From positions 5,499,803-5,563,802 of the forward strand of contig NZ_CP049780.1 in assembly GCF_011193355.1 (NCBI RefSeq): 64,000 bases of DNA, written 5' to 3'. Shown in pieces: positions 51,787 through 63,717 of the stretch. Under the pieces are notes generated by a model. That model ran no database searches. It saw only the letters and a list, made by a program, of their open reading frames with translations, and was not told the origin of the DNA. Position numbers and translations under genes: made by a program. This DNA is from Streptomyces sp. JB150. GTDB taxonomy: Bacteria > Actinomycetota > Actinomycetes > Streptomycetales > Streptomycetaceae. Positions within the stretch are counted from its first letter, which is position 1; every line of letters starts with the position of its first letter.

Positions 51787-52785
51787 GTGGACATCGACAT
51801 GAGTGCCCTGCGGGGCTTGGTACGGGAGAAGGAGATCTCCTTCTCCCTGCTGGTCGAGGCCATCGAATCGGCCCTCCTCATCGCCTACCACCGCACCGAG
51901 GGAAGCCGCCGGCACGCGCGCGTGGAGCTCAACCGCGAGACCGGTCACGTGACCGTGTGGGCGAAGGAGGACCCCGAGGACCTCGAGCCGGGGCAGGAGC
52001 CCCGCGAGTTCGACGACACCCCGTCCGGCTTCGGCCGTATCGCCGCCACCACCGCCAAGCAGGTCATCCTGCAGCGGCTGCGCGACGCCGAGGACGACGC
52101 GACGCTCGGCGAGTACGCCGGCCGCGAGGGCGACATCGTCACCGGCGTGGTCCAGCAGGGCCGCGACCCGAAGAACGTGCTCGTCGACATCGGCAAGCTG
52201 GAGGCCATCCTGCCGGTGCAGGAGCAGGTGCCCGGCGAGACCTACCCGCACGGCATGCGCCTGCGGTCGTACGTCGTCCGGGTGGCGAAGGGTGTCCGCG
52301 GCCCGTCCGTGACCCTGTCGCGCACGCACCCCAATCTGGTGAAGAAGCTCTTCGCGCTGGAGGTGCCGGAAATCGCCGACGGCTCCGTCGAGATCGCCGC
52401 CATCGCGCGGGAGGCCGGTCACCGGACGAAGATCGCGGTCCGCTCCACCCGTTCGGGTCTGAACGCCAAGGGCGCCTGCATCGGCCCCATGGGCGGCCGT
52501 GTGCGCAACGTCATGGGCGAGCTGAACGGTGAGAAGATCGACATCGTCGACTGGTCGGACGACCCGGCGGAGATGGTGGCGAACGCCCTGTCCCCGGCCC
52601 GCGTCACGAAGGTCGAGGTCGTGGACCTGGCCGCCCGGTCCGCCCGGGTCACGGTGCCCGACTACCAGCTGTCCCTGGCCATCGGCAAGGAGGGCCAGAA
52701 CGCCCGCCTCGCCGCCCGGCTCACCGGCTGGCGGATCGACATCCGGCCCGACACCGAGCAGGGCGCGGACCGGTCCGGGGAATAG
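51787..52785 (+). CDS. nusA: Transcription termination/antitermination factor NusA
   Basis: A 332-residue RNA polymerase-binding factor. The N-terminal domain (1-125) contacts polymerase; an S1 domain (about 130-200) has [20 protein letters not shown] and two KH domains follow, with the first in [20 protein letters not shown] and the second in [20 protein letters not shown]. The C-terminal acidic repeats of E. coli NusA are absent, as usual in actinobacteria. The GTG at 51787 comes two bases after the rimP stop, with the ribosome site (AAGGAAGAGGAGG) inside the end of rimP. It is the second gene of the conserved cluster. Confidence 0.97.
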   Translation: MDIDMSALRGLVREKEISFSLLVEAIESALLIAYHRTEGSRRHARVELNRETGHVTVWAKEDPEDLEPGQEPREFDDTPSGFGRIAATTAKQVILQRLRDAEDDATLGEYAGREGDIVTGVVQQGRDPKNVLVDIGKLEAILPVQEQVPGETYPHGMRLRSYVVRVAKGVRGPSVTLSRTHPNLVKKLFALEVPEIADGSVEIAAIAREAGHRTKIAVRSTRSGLNAKGACIGPMGGRVRNVMGELNGEKIDIVDWSDDPAEMVANALSPARVTKVEVVDLAARSARVTVPDYQLSLAIGKEGQNARLAARLTGWRIDIRPDTEQGADRSGE

Positions 52786-52887
52786 ATCCCGGCCGCGCAA
52801 CGCTGAGATCACGACAGGTTGCCGCGCTGCAACTGTTCGAATCCCGCCCCACAGGAGTGAGGTGCGTACGGGGAGGTAGACTTAGGA

Positions 52888-53184
52888 GTGTCTGGCCGGA
52901 CGCGGGTCCGCGCTTGCCCTGAACGCACCTGTGTGGGGTGCCGGGAACGAGCGGCCAAGACGGAGCTGCTGCGCATCGTGGCGATCGAGGACGAATGCGT
53001 CCCCGATCCTCGCGGTACGCTGCCCGGCCGGGGTGCGTACGTACACCCCGCCCTGGTCTGTCTCGATCAGGCGGTTCGCCGCCGGGCGTTCCCGCGGGCA
53101 CTGCGCGCCCCGGGAGCGCTCGACACAAAGGCGTTGCGCCAGTACGTCGAGCGGACGACAGTTGTCGACCAGGCAACACGGTAA
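52888..53184 (+). CDS. ylxR: YlxR/RnpM-family RNA-binding protein
   Basis: A 98-residue protein of the DUF448 family. The diagnostic RTCVGCRERAAKTELLRIV is at the N-terminus, followed by GRGAYVHPALVCLDQAVRRR (canonical GRGAYxC). In Bacillus the family member binds RNase P RNA and lowers its activity; a similar role here is inferred. The GTG at 52888 follows GGGGAGGTAGACTTAGGA. A -10-like TAGACT (52877-52882) only six bases before the start hints at an additional, possibly leaderless, transcript. It sits between nusA and infB as in most bacteria. Confidence 0.94.
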   Translation: MSGRTRVRACPERTCVGCRERAAKTELLRIVAIEDECVPDPRGTLPGRGAYVHPALVCLDQAVRRRAFPRALRAPGALDTKALRQYVERTTVVDQATR

Positions 53185-53331
53185 GAAACGTGCCGTACGG
53201 AACCCCGTGCGGCTTGGTACCTCGCGAGTCGAAAGCAGGTCGAGATTGCGATGAGCACTCGATGAGTACGCGATGAGTACGCCCATGAACTAGCGACGGT
53301 CCGGCCGCAACCCGGACCTCAAAGGAGCGAA

Positions 53332-56406
<3,075 letters not shown>

Positions 56407-56421
56407 CGCTCACGGTCCGTG

Positions 56422-56453
56422 CCGGCCGACGGGAGTCCGCTCCCGTCGGCCGG
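56422..56453 (+). terminator. Terminator after infB
   Basis: CCGGCCGACGGGAG (56422-56435) pairs perfectly with CTCCCGTCGGCCGG (56440-56453), loop TCCG, starting 15 bases after the stop. Confidence 0.85.
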
Positions 56454-56648
56454 TGCGCCGTTTCGCGGCCCCGGGGCCTGCCCGGCAGGCCGCGCCGGCC
56501 GACCCGCACGGGCCGGCCCGCACGGGGCTGCGCAGCGTAATATCCGTCGATGGTCCCGCCCCCTTCGTTGTACGGTTCTGGGGGAGTCCCTGGCCGCACG
56601 GCCGGCAGGACCATCGATCCCGTACCGGCGGGTGAACCGGTTACACAG

Positions 56649-56942
56649 ATGTATGTGGGGACGCTGTCCTTCGACCTGCTCCTCGGCGACGTACGGTCGC
56701 TGAAGGAGAAGCGCTCCGTCGTCCGCCCGATCGTCGCCGAGCTCCAGCGCAAGTACGCGGTGAGCGCGGCCGAGGTGGACCATATGGACCTCCACCGGCG
56801 GGCCGTCGTCGGCCTGGCCGTGGTGTCCGGCGACGCGGGGCACCTCACCGACGTACTGGACCGGTGCGAACGGCTGGTCGCCGGCCGCCCCGAGGTGGAC
56901 CTGCTGTCGGTACGCCGGCGCATCCACGGCGAAGACGACTGA
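56649..56942 (+). CDS. DUF503 protein (YlxP-like)
   Basis: A 97-residue protein of the DUF503 family, a small alpha/beta protein usually encoded between infB and rbfA. Characteristic pieces are MYVGTLSFDLLLGDVRSLKE and KRSVVRPIVAELQRKYAVSA. Its biochemical role is unsettled; its constant position in the ribosome-assembly cluster suggests a link to 30S maturation. The ATG at 56649 is chosen because the family always starts here; the open frame extends upstream to 56550 without similarity. About 240 bases separate it from infB, including a terminator. Confidence 0.92.
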   Translation: MYVGTLSFDLLLGDVRSLKEKRSVVRPIVAELQRKYAVSAAEVDHMDLHRRAVVGLAVVSGDAGHLTDVLDRCERLVAGRPEVDLLSVRRRIHGEDD

Positions 56943-56992
56943 CGACGACCCCAGCCCAAGAACGCAAGAGAGAAAGAACGGGAGACGGACCA

Positions 56993-57439
56993 GTGGCCGA
57001 CAACGCGCGGGCTAAGAGGCTGGCGGACCTCATCCGAGAGGTGGTGGCCCAGAAGCTGCAGCGCGGGATCAAGGACCCGCGGCTCGGCTCGCACGTCACC
57101 ATCACCGACACCCGGGTGACGGGCGACCTGCGGGAGGCGACCGTCTTCTACACCGTGTACGGGGACGAGGAGGACCGGAAGGCCGCCGCGGCCGGACTGG
57201 AGAGCGCCAAGGGCGTCCTGCGCTCCGAGGTCGGCAGGGCGGCCGGGGTGAAGTTCACCCCGACCCTCACCTTCGTCGCCGACGCCCTGCCGGACACCGC
57301 CCGCACCATCGAGGACCTCCTCGACAAGGCGCGGCAGTCCGACGAGGCGGTGCGCGAGGCCGCCGCCAAGGCGCAGTACGCCGCCGGGGCGGACCCGTAC
57401 AAGAAGCCGGGCGAGGACGAGGACGACGCCGCCGAATGA
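56993..57439 (+). CDS. rbfA: Ribosome-binding factor A
   Basis: A 148-residue 30S assembly factor with a KH-like fold. The family segments ARAKRLADLIREVVAQKLQR then GIKDPRL, and VTITDTRVTGDLREATVFYT, are well kept, as is the RTPxLxF-type KFTPTLTFVADALPD. A charged, disordered tail (KKPGEDEDDAAE) ends the protein. RbfA helps 16S rRNA 5'-end processing. The GTG at 56993 follows GGGAGACGGACCA. Its stop overlaps the truB start by four bases (ATGA at 57436). Confidence 0.96.
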   Translation: MADNARAKRLADLIREVVAQKLQRGIKDPRLGSHVTITDTRVTGDLREATVFYTVYGDEEDRKAAAAGLESAKGVLRSEVGRAAGVKFTPTLTFVADALPDTARTIEDLLDKARQSDEAVREAAAKAQYAAGADPYKKPGEDEDDAAE

Positions 57440-58341
57440 ACCGCAAGCCCACCCCGCCCGACGGCCTGGTCATCGTGGACAAGCCGTCGGGCTTCACTTC
57501 GCACGACGTCGTGGCCAAGATGCGCGGCATCGCGAAGACCCGGCGCGTCGGACACGCCGGCACGCTCGACCCCATGGCGACGGGCGTGCTCGTCCTCGGC
57601 GTGGAGCGCGCCACCAAGCTCCTCGGGCACCTGGCACTGACCGAGAAGGAGTACCTGGGCACCATCCGCCTGGGTCAGACCACCGTCACGGACGACGCCG
57701 AGGGCGAGATCACGTCCGTCACCGACGCCTCCGGGGTCACCCGGGACGCCATCGACACCGGCATCGCCAAGCTGACCGGCGACATCATGCAGGTGCCGTC
57801 CAAGGTCAGCGCCATCAAGATCAACGGCGTGCGGTCCTACAAGCGGGCCCGCGAGGGCGAGGAGTTCGACATCCCCGCCCGCCCGGTCACCGTGAAGTCG
57901 TTCGCGGTGTACGACGTCCGGGACGCCGTCGCCGAGGACGGCACCCCCGTGCTCGACCTGGTGGTGTCCGTCGTCTGCTCCTCCGGCACCTACATCCGGG
58001 CCCTCGCCCGCGATCTGGGCGCCGGCCTCGGCGTCGGCGGCCACCTCACCGCGCTGCGCCGCACCCGCGTCGGGCCGTACAAGCTGGACGCCGCCAGGAC
58101 GCTCGACCAGCTCCAGCAGGAGCTGACCGTGATGCCGATCGCCGAGGCCGCCGCGGCCGCGTTCCCGCGCTGGGACGTCGACGCCAAGCGGGCCCGGCTG
58201 CTCGTCAACGGCGTCCGGCTGGAGATGCCCGAGACGTACGCGGGCGCGGGCGCGGTCGCCGTCTTCGACCCCGAGGGCCGCTTCCTCGCGCTCGTCGAGG
58301 AGCAGCGGGGCAAGGCCAAGAGCCTCGCCGTCTTCGGCTGA
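57436..58341 (+). CDS. truB: tRNA pseudouridine-55 synthase
   Basis: A 301-residue pseudouridine synthase that modifies U55 in the T-loop of tRNAs. The N-terminal GLVIVDKPSGFTSHDVVAKM and the catalytic Asp45 in GHAGTLDPMATGVLVLG are intact, as is SKVSAIKINGVRSYKRAREG. A C-terminal PUA-like domain (about 240-301) is present. The ATG overlaps the rbfA stop, so the two are translated together. The last 35 bases, including the stop, are copied directly downstream at 58344-58378 with one mismatch. Confidence 0.97.
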   Translation: MNRKPTPPDGLVIVDKPSGFTSHDVVAKMRGIAKTRRVGHAGTLDPMATGVLVLGVERATKLLGHLALTEKEYLGTIRLGQTTVTDDAEGEITSVTDASGVTRDAIDTGIAKLTGDIMQVPSKVSAIKINGVRSYKRAREGEEFDIPARPVTVKSFAVYDVRDAVAEDGTPVLDLVVSVVCSSGTYIRALARDLGAGLGVGGHLTALRRTRVGPYKLDAARTLDQLQQELTVMPIAEAAAAAFPRWDVDAKRARLLVNGVRLEMPETYAGAGAVAVFDPEGRFLALVEEQRGKAKSLAVFG

Positions 58342-58378
58342 CGGGGGCAAGGCCAGGAGCCTCGCCGTCTTCGGCTGA
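58307..58378. repeat. Direct repeat of the truB 3' end
   Basis: The 35 bases at 58307-58341 (from GGGGCAAGGCCAAGAGCC to CTTCGGCTGA) recur at 58344-58378 with a single A-to-G change and a two-base spacer. The second copy lies beyond the truB stop and has no coding role that I can see. Confidence 0.95.
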
Positions 58379-58383
58379 GCCAG

Positions 58384-58455
58384 GCTCCACGGGCGTTGTG
58401 CGGCCTGCCCGTGGAGCGGCGGCGGTCACGGGGTGTGGCGCTGCCGCCGCTCCAC
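58384..58455 (+). promoter_or_regulatory. Two mutually exclusive hairpins after truB (terminator or attenuator-like)
   Basis: Arm 1 GCTCCACGGGC (58384-58394) pairs perfectly with GCCCGTGGAGC (58407-58417). Its second arm also begins GTGGAGCGGCGGC (58411-58423), which pairs perfectly with GCCGCCGCTCCAC (58443-58455). The two stems share bases, so only one can form at a time. The first could end truB transcripts. From 58456 to the next gene at 58642 I see only a ribosome site. Confidence 0.55.
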
Positions 58456-58641
58456 GGTCCCCCCCTCGGTTCCCCCACCCCTAGGGTTATCCAGCGGTCC
58501 GCGTCCGTTCACCCGTCCGGGCAGGCGCTCGGAGTGAACCGAAGGAGCACAAGGGGGCGCGTTCGTCCCGAGAGCTGTCCCGCTGATCATCGGGCCCCTA
58601 CCGTCGGACCGAGGGGCAGGCGAGCACGGCGGGGAGGTCCG

Positions 58642-61600
58642 ATGGGGGAACGGGGCCGACAGGACGACCACGCACCGCGCGAACACACTCCGCGCGGCCG
58701 TCACACGGCACGCCCGCACCCCCCGCACGAACCGCCACCGCCGCCCGGCGACGGCCTCGTCCACATCCACGACCTCGCCGGACGCCTGCGCGGCCTCGGC
58801 TTCGTCGCCGACCACCACGGCACGGTCGTCACCAGCCACGAGACCGTCGACGGCCTGCCCCGGCTCGTCCTCCGCACCGCCACCGGCGACCGCAGCCACG
58901 TCGTCGGCGCCGACGCGGTCATCCCGCTGCCCGAACGGGACCTGGCTCTCGTCCACGCCGACGGCCTCGGCGTGGACCCCCTGCCGCTCACCGTGCGCGA
59001 CCGCGTCGAGACCGGCGCCTACGTCCGGATCACCGCCGGCTGTCCGCGCGAGGCGCGGGTCCTCGGCGCCACCGAGGTGACGTACACCGCCACCGACCGC
59101 TGCCACCGGATCGACGACGCCCTGGAGCTGGCCATCGGCACCGCCGGCCGGGACGCGCTGCGGCTGGGCGGCGGCGCGGCCGGGGGACCGGTGCGGGACG
59201 CCGGGACCGGCGCGGTCGTCGCCGTCGTCGGCACCGCCCTGCGGTCCGGGCAGCGCGAGTGCGGCTTCGCCGTGTCCCTGCGGCCGGCCGGCGACGGCCC
59301 GCTGGCCGGACTGCTGGCCCGCAACGCGGCGACCGTGCCCGCGTACGGGGCCGATCTCAACCTCGCCGGGGTCCTGGAGCTGGCGGCGACCTCCGTGGGA
59401 CAGGACGGGCCGCGCGGGGTGCTGGAGGGCACGGGCGGCGGCGCGCCCGACGGGCGTCCCGGCTGGGCGGCCGGCGTCCGGGCGCCCGGCGAGGCGGAGC
59501 CCGTCGAGCGCGAGGCGGTGCTGTGGCACCTCACCGCCTTCGAGCGCGGCCCGGCCGCGGTGCTCGCCCTGGTCGGCCCGCCGGGCAGCGGCCGTACGAC
59601 ACAGCTCGCGGCACTCGCCGCACGCCGACACCGGGGGGTCGCGGTGGCGGGCGACGCCGGGCGGGTGCCGTGTGCGCCCGAGGCGGGGGAGGGCCGCACC
59701 TCGGTGGTGGACGCGGGGGCGGTGGGGGTGTCGGCGTCGTGGCTGCGCGGTGCGGGTCCGGGAGGGGGACTGGGGGAGGGACTCGGACTCGGAGCGGGGC
59801 CGGACCCCTGCCCGGGGTCGGACGTGGCAGGGGACGTGAGCGCGGTGGGCGGGAGCGCGGCTGTCCTGGGAGGCGGCGGGGCCGGTGTGGGGGGTGTCGG
59901 GGCTGGCGTCAGGGGTGCCGGGGTCGGCGCGGGTGGTGTCCGGGCCGGTGTGGGGGGCGTGGGGGGTGCCGTGGCCGGTGCGGGCAGTGTCCGGGCCGGT
60001 GTGGGGGGCGTCGCGGCTGTGGTGGGTGGTGGGCCGGCGCCCACGTTGTGGCTGCGGGGGGCGGATCTGCGGGAGGACGACGGTTCGATCGCGGACGCCG
60101 TGCGCCGGGCCGTGGAGCGGGCGGCGCGGATCGTCGCCGCGGCCGGGTCCCGGTCGGCCCCGCCGGACGATCTCACCCCCGAGCGCCTGGCCCGTGTCGC
60201 CCGCGAGGCGGGACGGCCGCTGCTGCTCCTGCTCGACGGCCCCGAGGAGATGCCCCCCGTCCTCACCCACCGGCTGCGCGCCTGGACCGAGCGGACGGCC
60301 GCCTGGCTGCGGGAGACGGACACGCGGCTGGTGGTCGCGTGCCGGGCCGAGTACTGGGAGTCGGCCGGCGCCGAGTTCCCCGCCGAGCTGCTGTACAGGC
60401 CCGCGGTGGAGGAAACCCCGTGGCCCGGCGGCCCGCCCTGCGTGCCCCTCGGTGACCTCACCGAGGCGGAGGCCCGCCTCGTCCGCGCCCGCCACCGCAT
60501 CCCCGACGGCGCCCTCGCCGAGGCCGACGCCCGGCATCCGCTCACCCTCCGCCTGATCGCCGAGGTCCGCGCCGCGATCCCCGGCGCGCCCTGCCCGTCC
60601 CCACTCGACCACCACGACGTGTTCTCCGCCCACCTGGACCTGATGTGCCTGCGCGTCGCGGTCCGGCTGGCCGCCGAGAACGGCCTGCGCGGCACCGCCG
60701 TACGCCGTCTGGCGGCCCGCGTCGCCGGGCAGGTCCACGAGGCCGCCCGCCGCAACCTCGGCCCCGCCCAGGGCGAACTCGACCGCACCGCCTTCGAGAC
60801 GGTCTTCCCCTGGGGTCCCGCGCCCGGCCGGCTCGGCGGCGGCACCGGCTGGGCGTCCGCCGTCCTCGCCGAGGGCCTGTTCGTGCCCGCGGGCGACGGC
60901 TACCGCTTCGCCCACGAGGAGTTCGCCGACTGGATCCAGGGCCTGCACCTCGACCTCGACGAGGCCCTGCGCGCCCTCGTCCACCGCCCCCGCACCGCCG
61001 GACCGGCCCACCCCCCGCCCGTCCCGCACCACCGGATCGGCCCGGTCGTCCAGTCCCTGCTGTGCGTCGCCCGCCAGCAGGGCACAGCGGAACTCGCCGC
61101 ACGGCTCGGTGAGTTGGCACAGGCACTGGACGCCGACCCGCACTCCTGGTGGGCCGCCCGGCTGCTGCGCGAGGTCCTGCTGCGCGTGCCGGACGCCACC
61201 CCCTACCTGGCCGTACTGCGCCGGCTCGCCGACAGCGTCGTCGACCGACGGCGCCAACAGCCGTACGTGCCGGGCGACTTCGGCCCCGGCTTCTGGACCG
61301 GGCTGCGGCTCCCGGAGGCCGAACGCCTCGACCTCCTGCGCCGCCTGGTCCTCGCCGACCCCGCCCCCCAGGCCGCGCCGGGCCCCCGCTACCTGGACGC
61401 CGTCGCCGGCCTGCTCGCCGCCGCCCCGACCGCCGTACAGCCGTACCTCGTCCGCTGGTTCGACGACGAGCGGCCGCTGCCCGCGACCCCGCACGCCACC
61501 GTCGCCGCCGCCGCGCAGGCGCTGCTGCACACCCACCGCCACCACGCGGTGGACGACCTCACCGAGCTGCTGGCCGACAGCGCGCACGGCCGCGCCGGTG

Positions 61601-62577
61601 AACTCCTCGCCGTGCTCGCCGAGGAGGAACCGTCCGCGATCTGCCGGGCCGTGGACCGCTGGGTGCACGACGAACGGCCCGACCGGCGCGCCACCGCGCT
61701 GGCGTACGGCCTGCGCGCCGCGCCGCACGTCCGCAGCGAGGCCGACCGCGAGCTGTTGCGCTACGCCGCGCTCGCGCTGCTCGCCCGCCCCGCCGACACC
61801 GCCCTGCACGGCGGAGCCCTCGGACTGCTCGTACGGGACCCCCGCACCCGCGCCCACCACCTCCCACGGGCTCTCGACCACTTCCGGGCGGGCGACCCGC
61901 ACCTCCCGCCGAGCGCCCTGGCCGCCGCCCTCCCCACCCACCCCGAGCCGGTGCTCGACGCCTTCCGCGCCCGGCTGCACCTCACCCCCGACGCCGGCGG
62001 CCTGCTGAGCACCCTCGCCGACGTCACCACCCCCGCCCTCGTCCCGCGCGTCGCCGCCCTGATCCGTGAGGCGGTGGCCCTGCGCCCGGACCTCGCCGGG
62101 GCCGTCGCCGAGTACGCCGACCGCCGCCTGGATCACGGGCCCGCCGCTCGCGCCGTACTGTTCCCGCTGGTCACCGATCTGCTCGACGGCGGACCGAGCC
62201 CGGCGCCGACTGCGCTGCGCGCCGCCCTGGCCGGCGTACTGGCCGCCCCAGGAGCCCTCCGCCGGGAGCTGCGCGAGGTACTGCTGAGCGTCGAGCGGGA
62301 CCCGGCCGTACTGGAGGCGCTGCTGCGCGCCGCCGCCCGCAAGGCCCCCGACGATCTGCGGGAGCTGGTCCACGGCCTGGGCGGGCTCCTCGTACGCACC
62401 CCCGACGGGGCGACCCGTTTCGACCGGATCCTGGTCGAGCTGGGCCGTGAGGTGCCCGGATTCGCCGCGCGGGTGGCCGGCTGGCTTGCCGAGGCGCCCG
62501 GCGACTGGGCGGCGGTGATCGGGCCGAGCAGCCGGCGGATGCTGGAGAATCTGGCGGGTGCGCGGGTTCCCGCGTGA
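58642..62577 (+). CDS. Trypsin-like (inactive-looking) domain fused to a STAND-like P-loop NTPase with helical-repeat C-terminus
   Basis: A 1311-residue cytoplasmic protein. Residues ~38-215 follow a trypsin-like fold: GLGFVADHHGTVVTSHETV supplies His66, ERDLALVHADG supplies Asp100, but the GxSGGP site reads GAAGGPV, with Ala180 in place of the catalytic Ser. A P-loop NTPase follows: Walker A GPPGSGRTT (312-320) and Walker B RPLLLLLDGPEE (about 527-536), then RLVVACRAEYWES. About 100 Gly/Val/Ala residues (roughly 370-465) are inserted between the two Walker motifs. From ~700 to 1311 it is Ala/Leu/Arg-rich alpha-helical repeats. This resembles STAND/NACHT signalling proteins, but the role is unknown. 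The ATG at 58642 follows GGGGAGGTCCG. Confidence 0.82.
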   Translation: MGERGRQDDHAPREHTPRGRHTARPHPPHEPPPPPGDGLVHIHDLAGRLRGLGFVADHHGTVVTSHETVDGLPRLVLRTATGDRSHVVGADAVIPLPERDLALVHADGLGVDPLPLTVRDRVETGAYVRITAGCPREARVLGATEVTYTATDRCHRIDDALELAIGTAGRDALRLGGGAAGGPVRDAGTGAVVAVVGTALRSGQRECGFAVSLRPAGDGPLAGLLARNAATVPAYGADLNLAGVLELAATSVGQDGPRGVLEGTGGGAPDGRPGWAAGVRAPGEAEPVEREAVLWHLTAFERGPAAVLALVGPPGSGRTTQLAALAARRHRGVAVAGDAGRVPCAPEAGEGRTSVVDAGAVGVSASWLRGAGPGGGLGEGLGLGAGPDPCPGSDVAGDVSAVGGSAAVLGGGGAGVGGVGAGVRGAGVGAGGVRAGVGGVGGAVAGAGSVRAGVGGVAAVVGGGPAPTLWLRGADLREDDGSIADAVRRAVERAARIVAAAGSRSAPPDDLTPERLARVAREAGRPLLLLLDGPEEMPPVLTHRLRAWTERTAAWLRETDTRLVVACRAEYWESAGAEFPAELLYRPAVEETPWPGGPPCVPLGDLTEAEARLVRARHRIPDGALAEADARHPLTLRLIAEVRAAIPGAPCPSPLDHHDVFSAHLDLMCLRVAVRLAAENGLRGTAVRRLAARVAGQVHEAARRNLGPAQGELDRTAFETVFPWGPAPGRLGGGTGWASAVLAEGLFVPAGDGYRFAHEEFADWIQGLHLDLDEALRALVHRPRTAGPAHPPPVPHHRIGPVVQSLLCVARQQGTAELAARLGELAQALDADPHSWWAARLLREVLLRVPDATPYLAVLRRLADSVVDRRRQQPYVPGDFGPGFWTGLRLPEAERLDLLRRLVLADPAPQAAPGPRYLDAVAGLLAAAPTAVQPYLVRWFDDERPLPATPHATVAAAAQALLHTHRHHAVDDLTELLADSAHGRAGELLAVLAEEEPSAICRAVDRWVHDERPDRRATALAYGLRAAPHVRSEADRELLRYAALALLARPADTALHGGALGLLVRDPRTRAHHLPRALDHFRAGDPHLPPSALAAALPTHPEPVLDAFRARLHLTPDAGGLLSTLADVTTPALVPRVAALIREAVALRPDLAGAVAEYADRRLDHGPAARAVLFPLVTDLLDGGPSPAPTALRAALAGVLAAPGALRRELREVLLSVERDPAVLEALLRAAARKAPDDLRELVHGLGGLLVRTPDGATRFDRILVELGREVPGFAARVAGWLAEAPGDWAAVIGPSSRRMLENLAGARVPA
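59936..60011. repeat. In-frame minisatellite inside the STAND-like gene
   Basis: The 25 bases at 59936-59960 (GTGTCCGGGCCGGTGTGG then GGGGCGT) recur exactly at 59987-60011, 51 bases or 17 codons later. Looser copies of GCCGGTGTGGGGGG extend the pattern from about 59880. It encodes the Gly/Val-rich insert. Confidence 0.85.
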
Positions 62578-62747
62578 CCCTGAGGTGAGGGTGGTCCCGG
62601 CTCCGCGCGAGGAGCGGGACGGCCGCCGTGGGTGCGACGGGTCACAGCGTCCATGCCGATGCGGGCGGGGAGCACCCGGCATGGCACCCTTAGACCTGCA
62701 TAAGAGGCAGCCGTAAGAGTCAGACACGGGTTCGAGGAGCGGTCACA

Positions 62748-63701
62748 GTGCAGCGCTGGCGTGGCTTGGAGGACATCCCCCAGGACTGGGGGCGCAGCGT
62801 CGTCACCATCGGCTCCTACGACGGAGTCCACCGCGGGCACCAGCTGATCATCCGGCACGCCGTGGACCGCGCCCGTCAGCTGGGCGTCCCCGCCGTCGTG
62901 GTCACCTTCGACCCGCACCCGAGCGAGGTCGTCCGCCCCGGCAGCCACCCGCCGCTGCTCGCCCCGCACCACCGCCGCTGCGAACTGATGGCGGAGCTGG
63001 GCGTGGACGCGGTGCTGATCCTGCCGTTCACCACCGAGTTCTCGAAGCTGACCGCGGCCGACTTCGTGGTCAAGGTCCTGGTCGACAAGCTGCACGCCAA
63101 GGCGGTCGTCGAGGGCCCCAACTTCCGCTTCGGGCACCGCGCGGCGGGCAATGTCGACTTCCTCGCCGAGCAGGGCGAGATCTACGACTTCGAGGTCGAG
63201 GTCGTCGACCTGTACGTCACCGGTGAGGCGGGCGGCGGCGAACCGTTCTCCTCCACCCTGACCCGGCGGCTCGTCGCCGAGGGCGACGTGGCCGGCGCCG
63301 CCGAGATCCTCGGCCGGCCGCACCGCGTGGAGGGCGTCGTCGTGCGCGGCGCCCAGCGCGGGCGCGCACTCGGCTTCCCGACCGCCAACGTCGAGACGCT
63401 GCCGCACACCGCGATCCCCGCCGACGGCGTCTACGCCGGCTGGCTGCACGCTCAGGGCGAGGCGATGCCGGCCGCGATCTCCGTCGGCACCAATCCGCAG
63501 TTCGACGGCACCGAGCGCACGGTGGAGGCGTACGCCATCGACCGCGTCGGCCTCGATCTGTACGGCCTGCACGTCGCCGTCGACTTCCTCGCGTTCGTGC
63601 GCGGGCAGGCGAGGTTCGAGACGCTGGACGCGCTGCTGGAGCAGATGGCGAAGGACGTGCAGCGTTGCAGGGAGCTGGTGGCGGCGGCGGAGGCCGAGTA
63701 G
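62748..63701 (+). CDS. ribF: Bifunctional riboflavin kinase / FAD synthetase
   Basis: A 317-residue enzyme making FMN and then FAD. The N-terminal FMN adenylyltransferase domain (about 1-185) has VVTIGSYDGVHRGHQLIIRH with the HxGH nucleotidyl-transfer motif, and GPNFRFGHRAAGNVDFL. The C-terminal riboflavin kinase domain (about 190-310) has RGRALGFPTANVETLPHTAI then PADGVYAG, and GTNPQFDGTERTVEAYAID. The GTG at 62748 follows CGAGGAGCGGTCACA. It follows truB and the STAND-like gene in the conserved cluster, and ends in a perfect terminator hairpin. Confidence 0.97.
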   Translation: MQRWRGLEDIPQDWGRSVVTIGSYDGVHRGHQLIIRHAVDRARQLGVPAVVVTFDPHPSEVVRPGSHPPLLAPHHRRCELMAELGVDAVLILPFTTEFSKLTAADFVVKVLVDKLHAKAVVEGPNFRFGHRAAGNVDFLAEQGEIYDFEVEVVDLYVTGEAGGGEPFSSTLTRRLVAEGDVAGAAEILGRPHRVEGVVVRGAQRGRALGFPTANVETLPHTAIPADGVYAGWLHAQGEAMPAAISVGTNPQFDGTERTVEAYAIDRVGLDLYGLHVAVDFLAFVRGQARFETLDALLEQMAKDVQRCRELVAAAEAE

Positions 63702-63717
63702 GCGCTTTCGTGACGTG

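Noticed and set aside
52831..52850. tRNA-like T-loop sequence TTCGAATCCCGC between nusA and ylxR
   Set aside because: The bases before it (CAACT) do not pair with CCCGC, and no acceptor, D or anticodon arms can be found around it.
58642..62577. Reading the trypsin-STAND gene as a proven phage-defence system
   Set aside because: The protease nucleophile is missing, no partner or mobile-element gene is near, and the gene sits in a conserved housekeeping cluster. Defence stays a hypothesis only.
58426..62727. A 1433-codon open frame on the minus strand opposite the STAND-like gene
   Set aside because: It mirrors the GC-rich plus-strand gene, has biased low-complexity composition and no family motif; the plus strand has Walker motifs and a good ribosome site.
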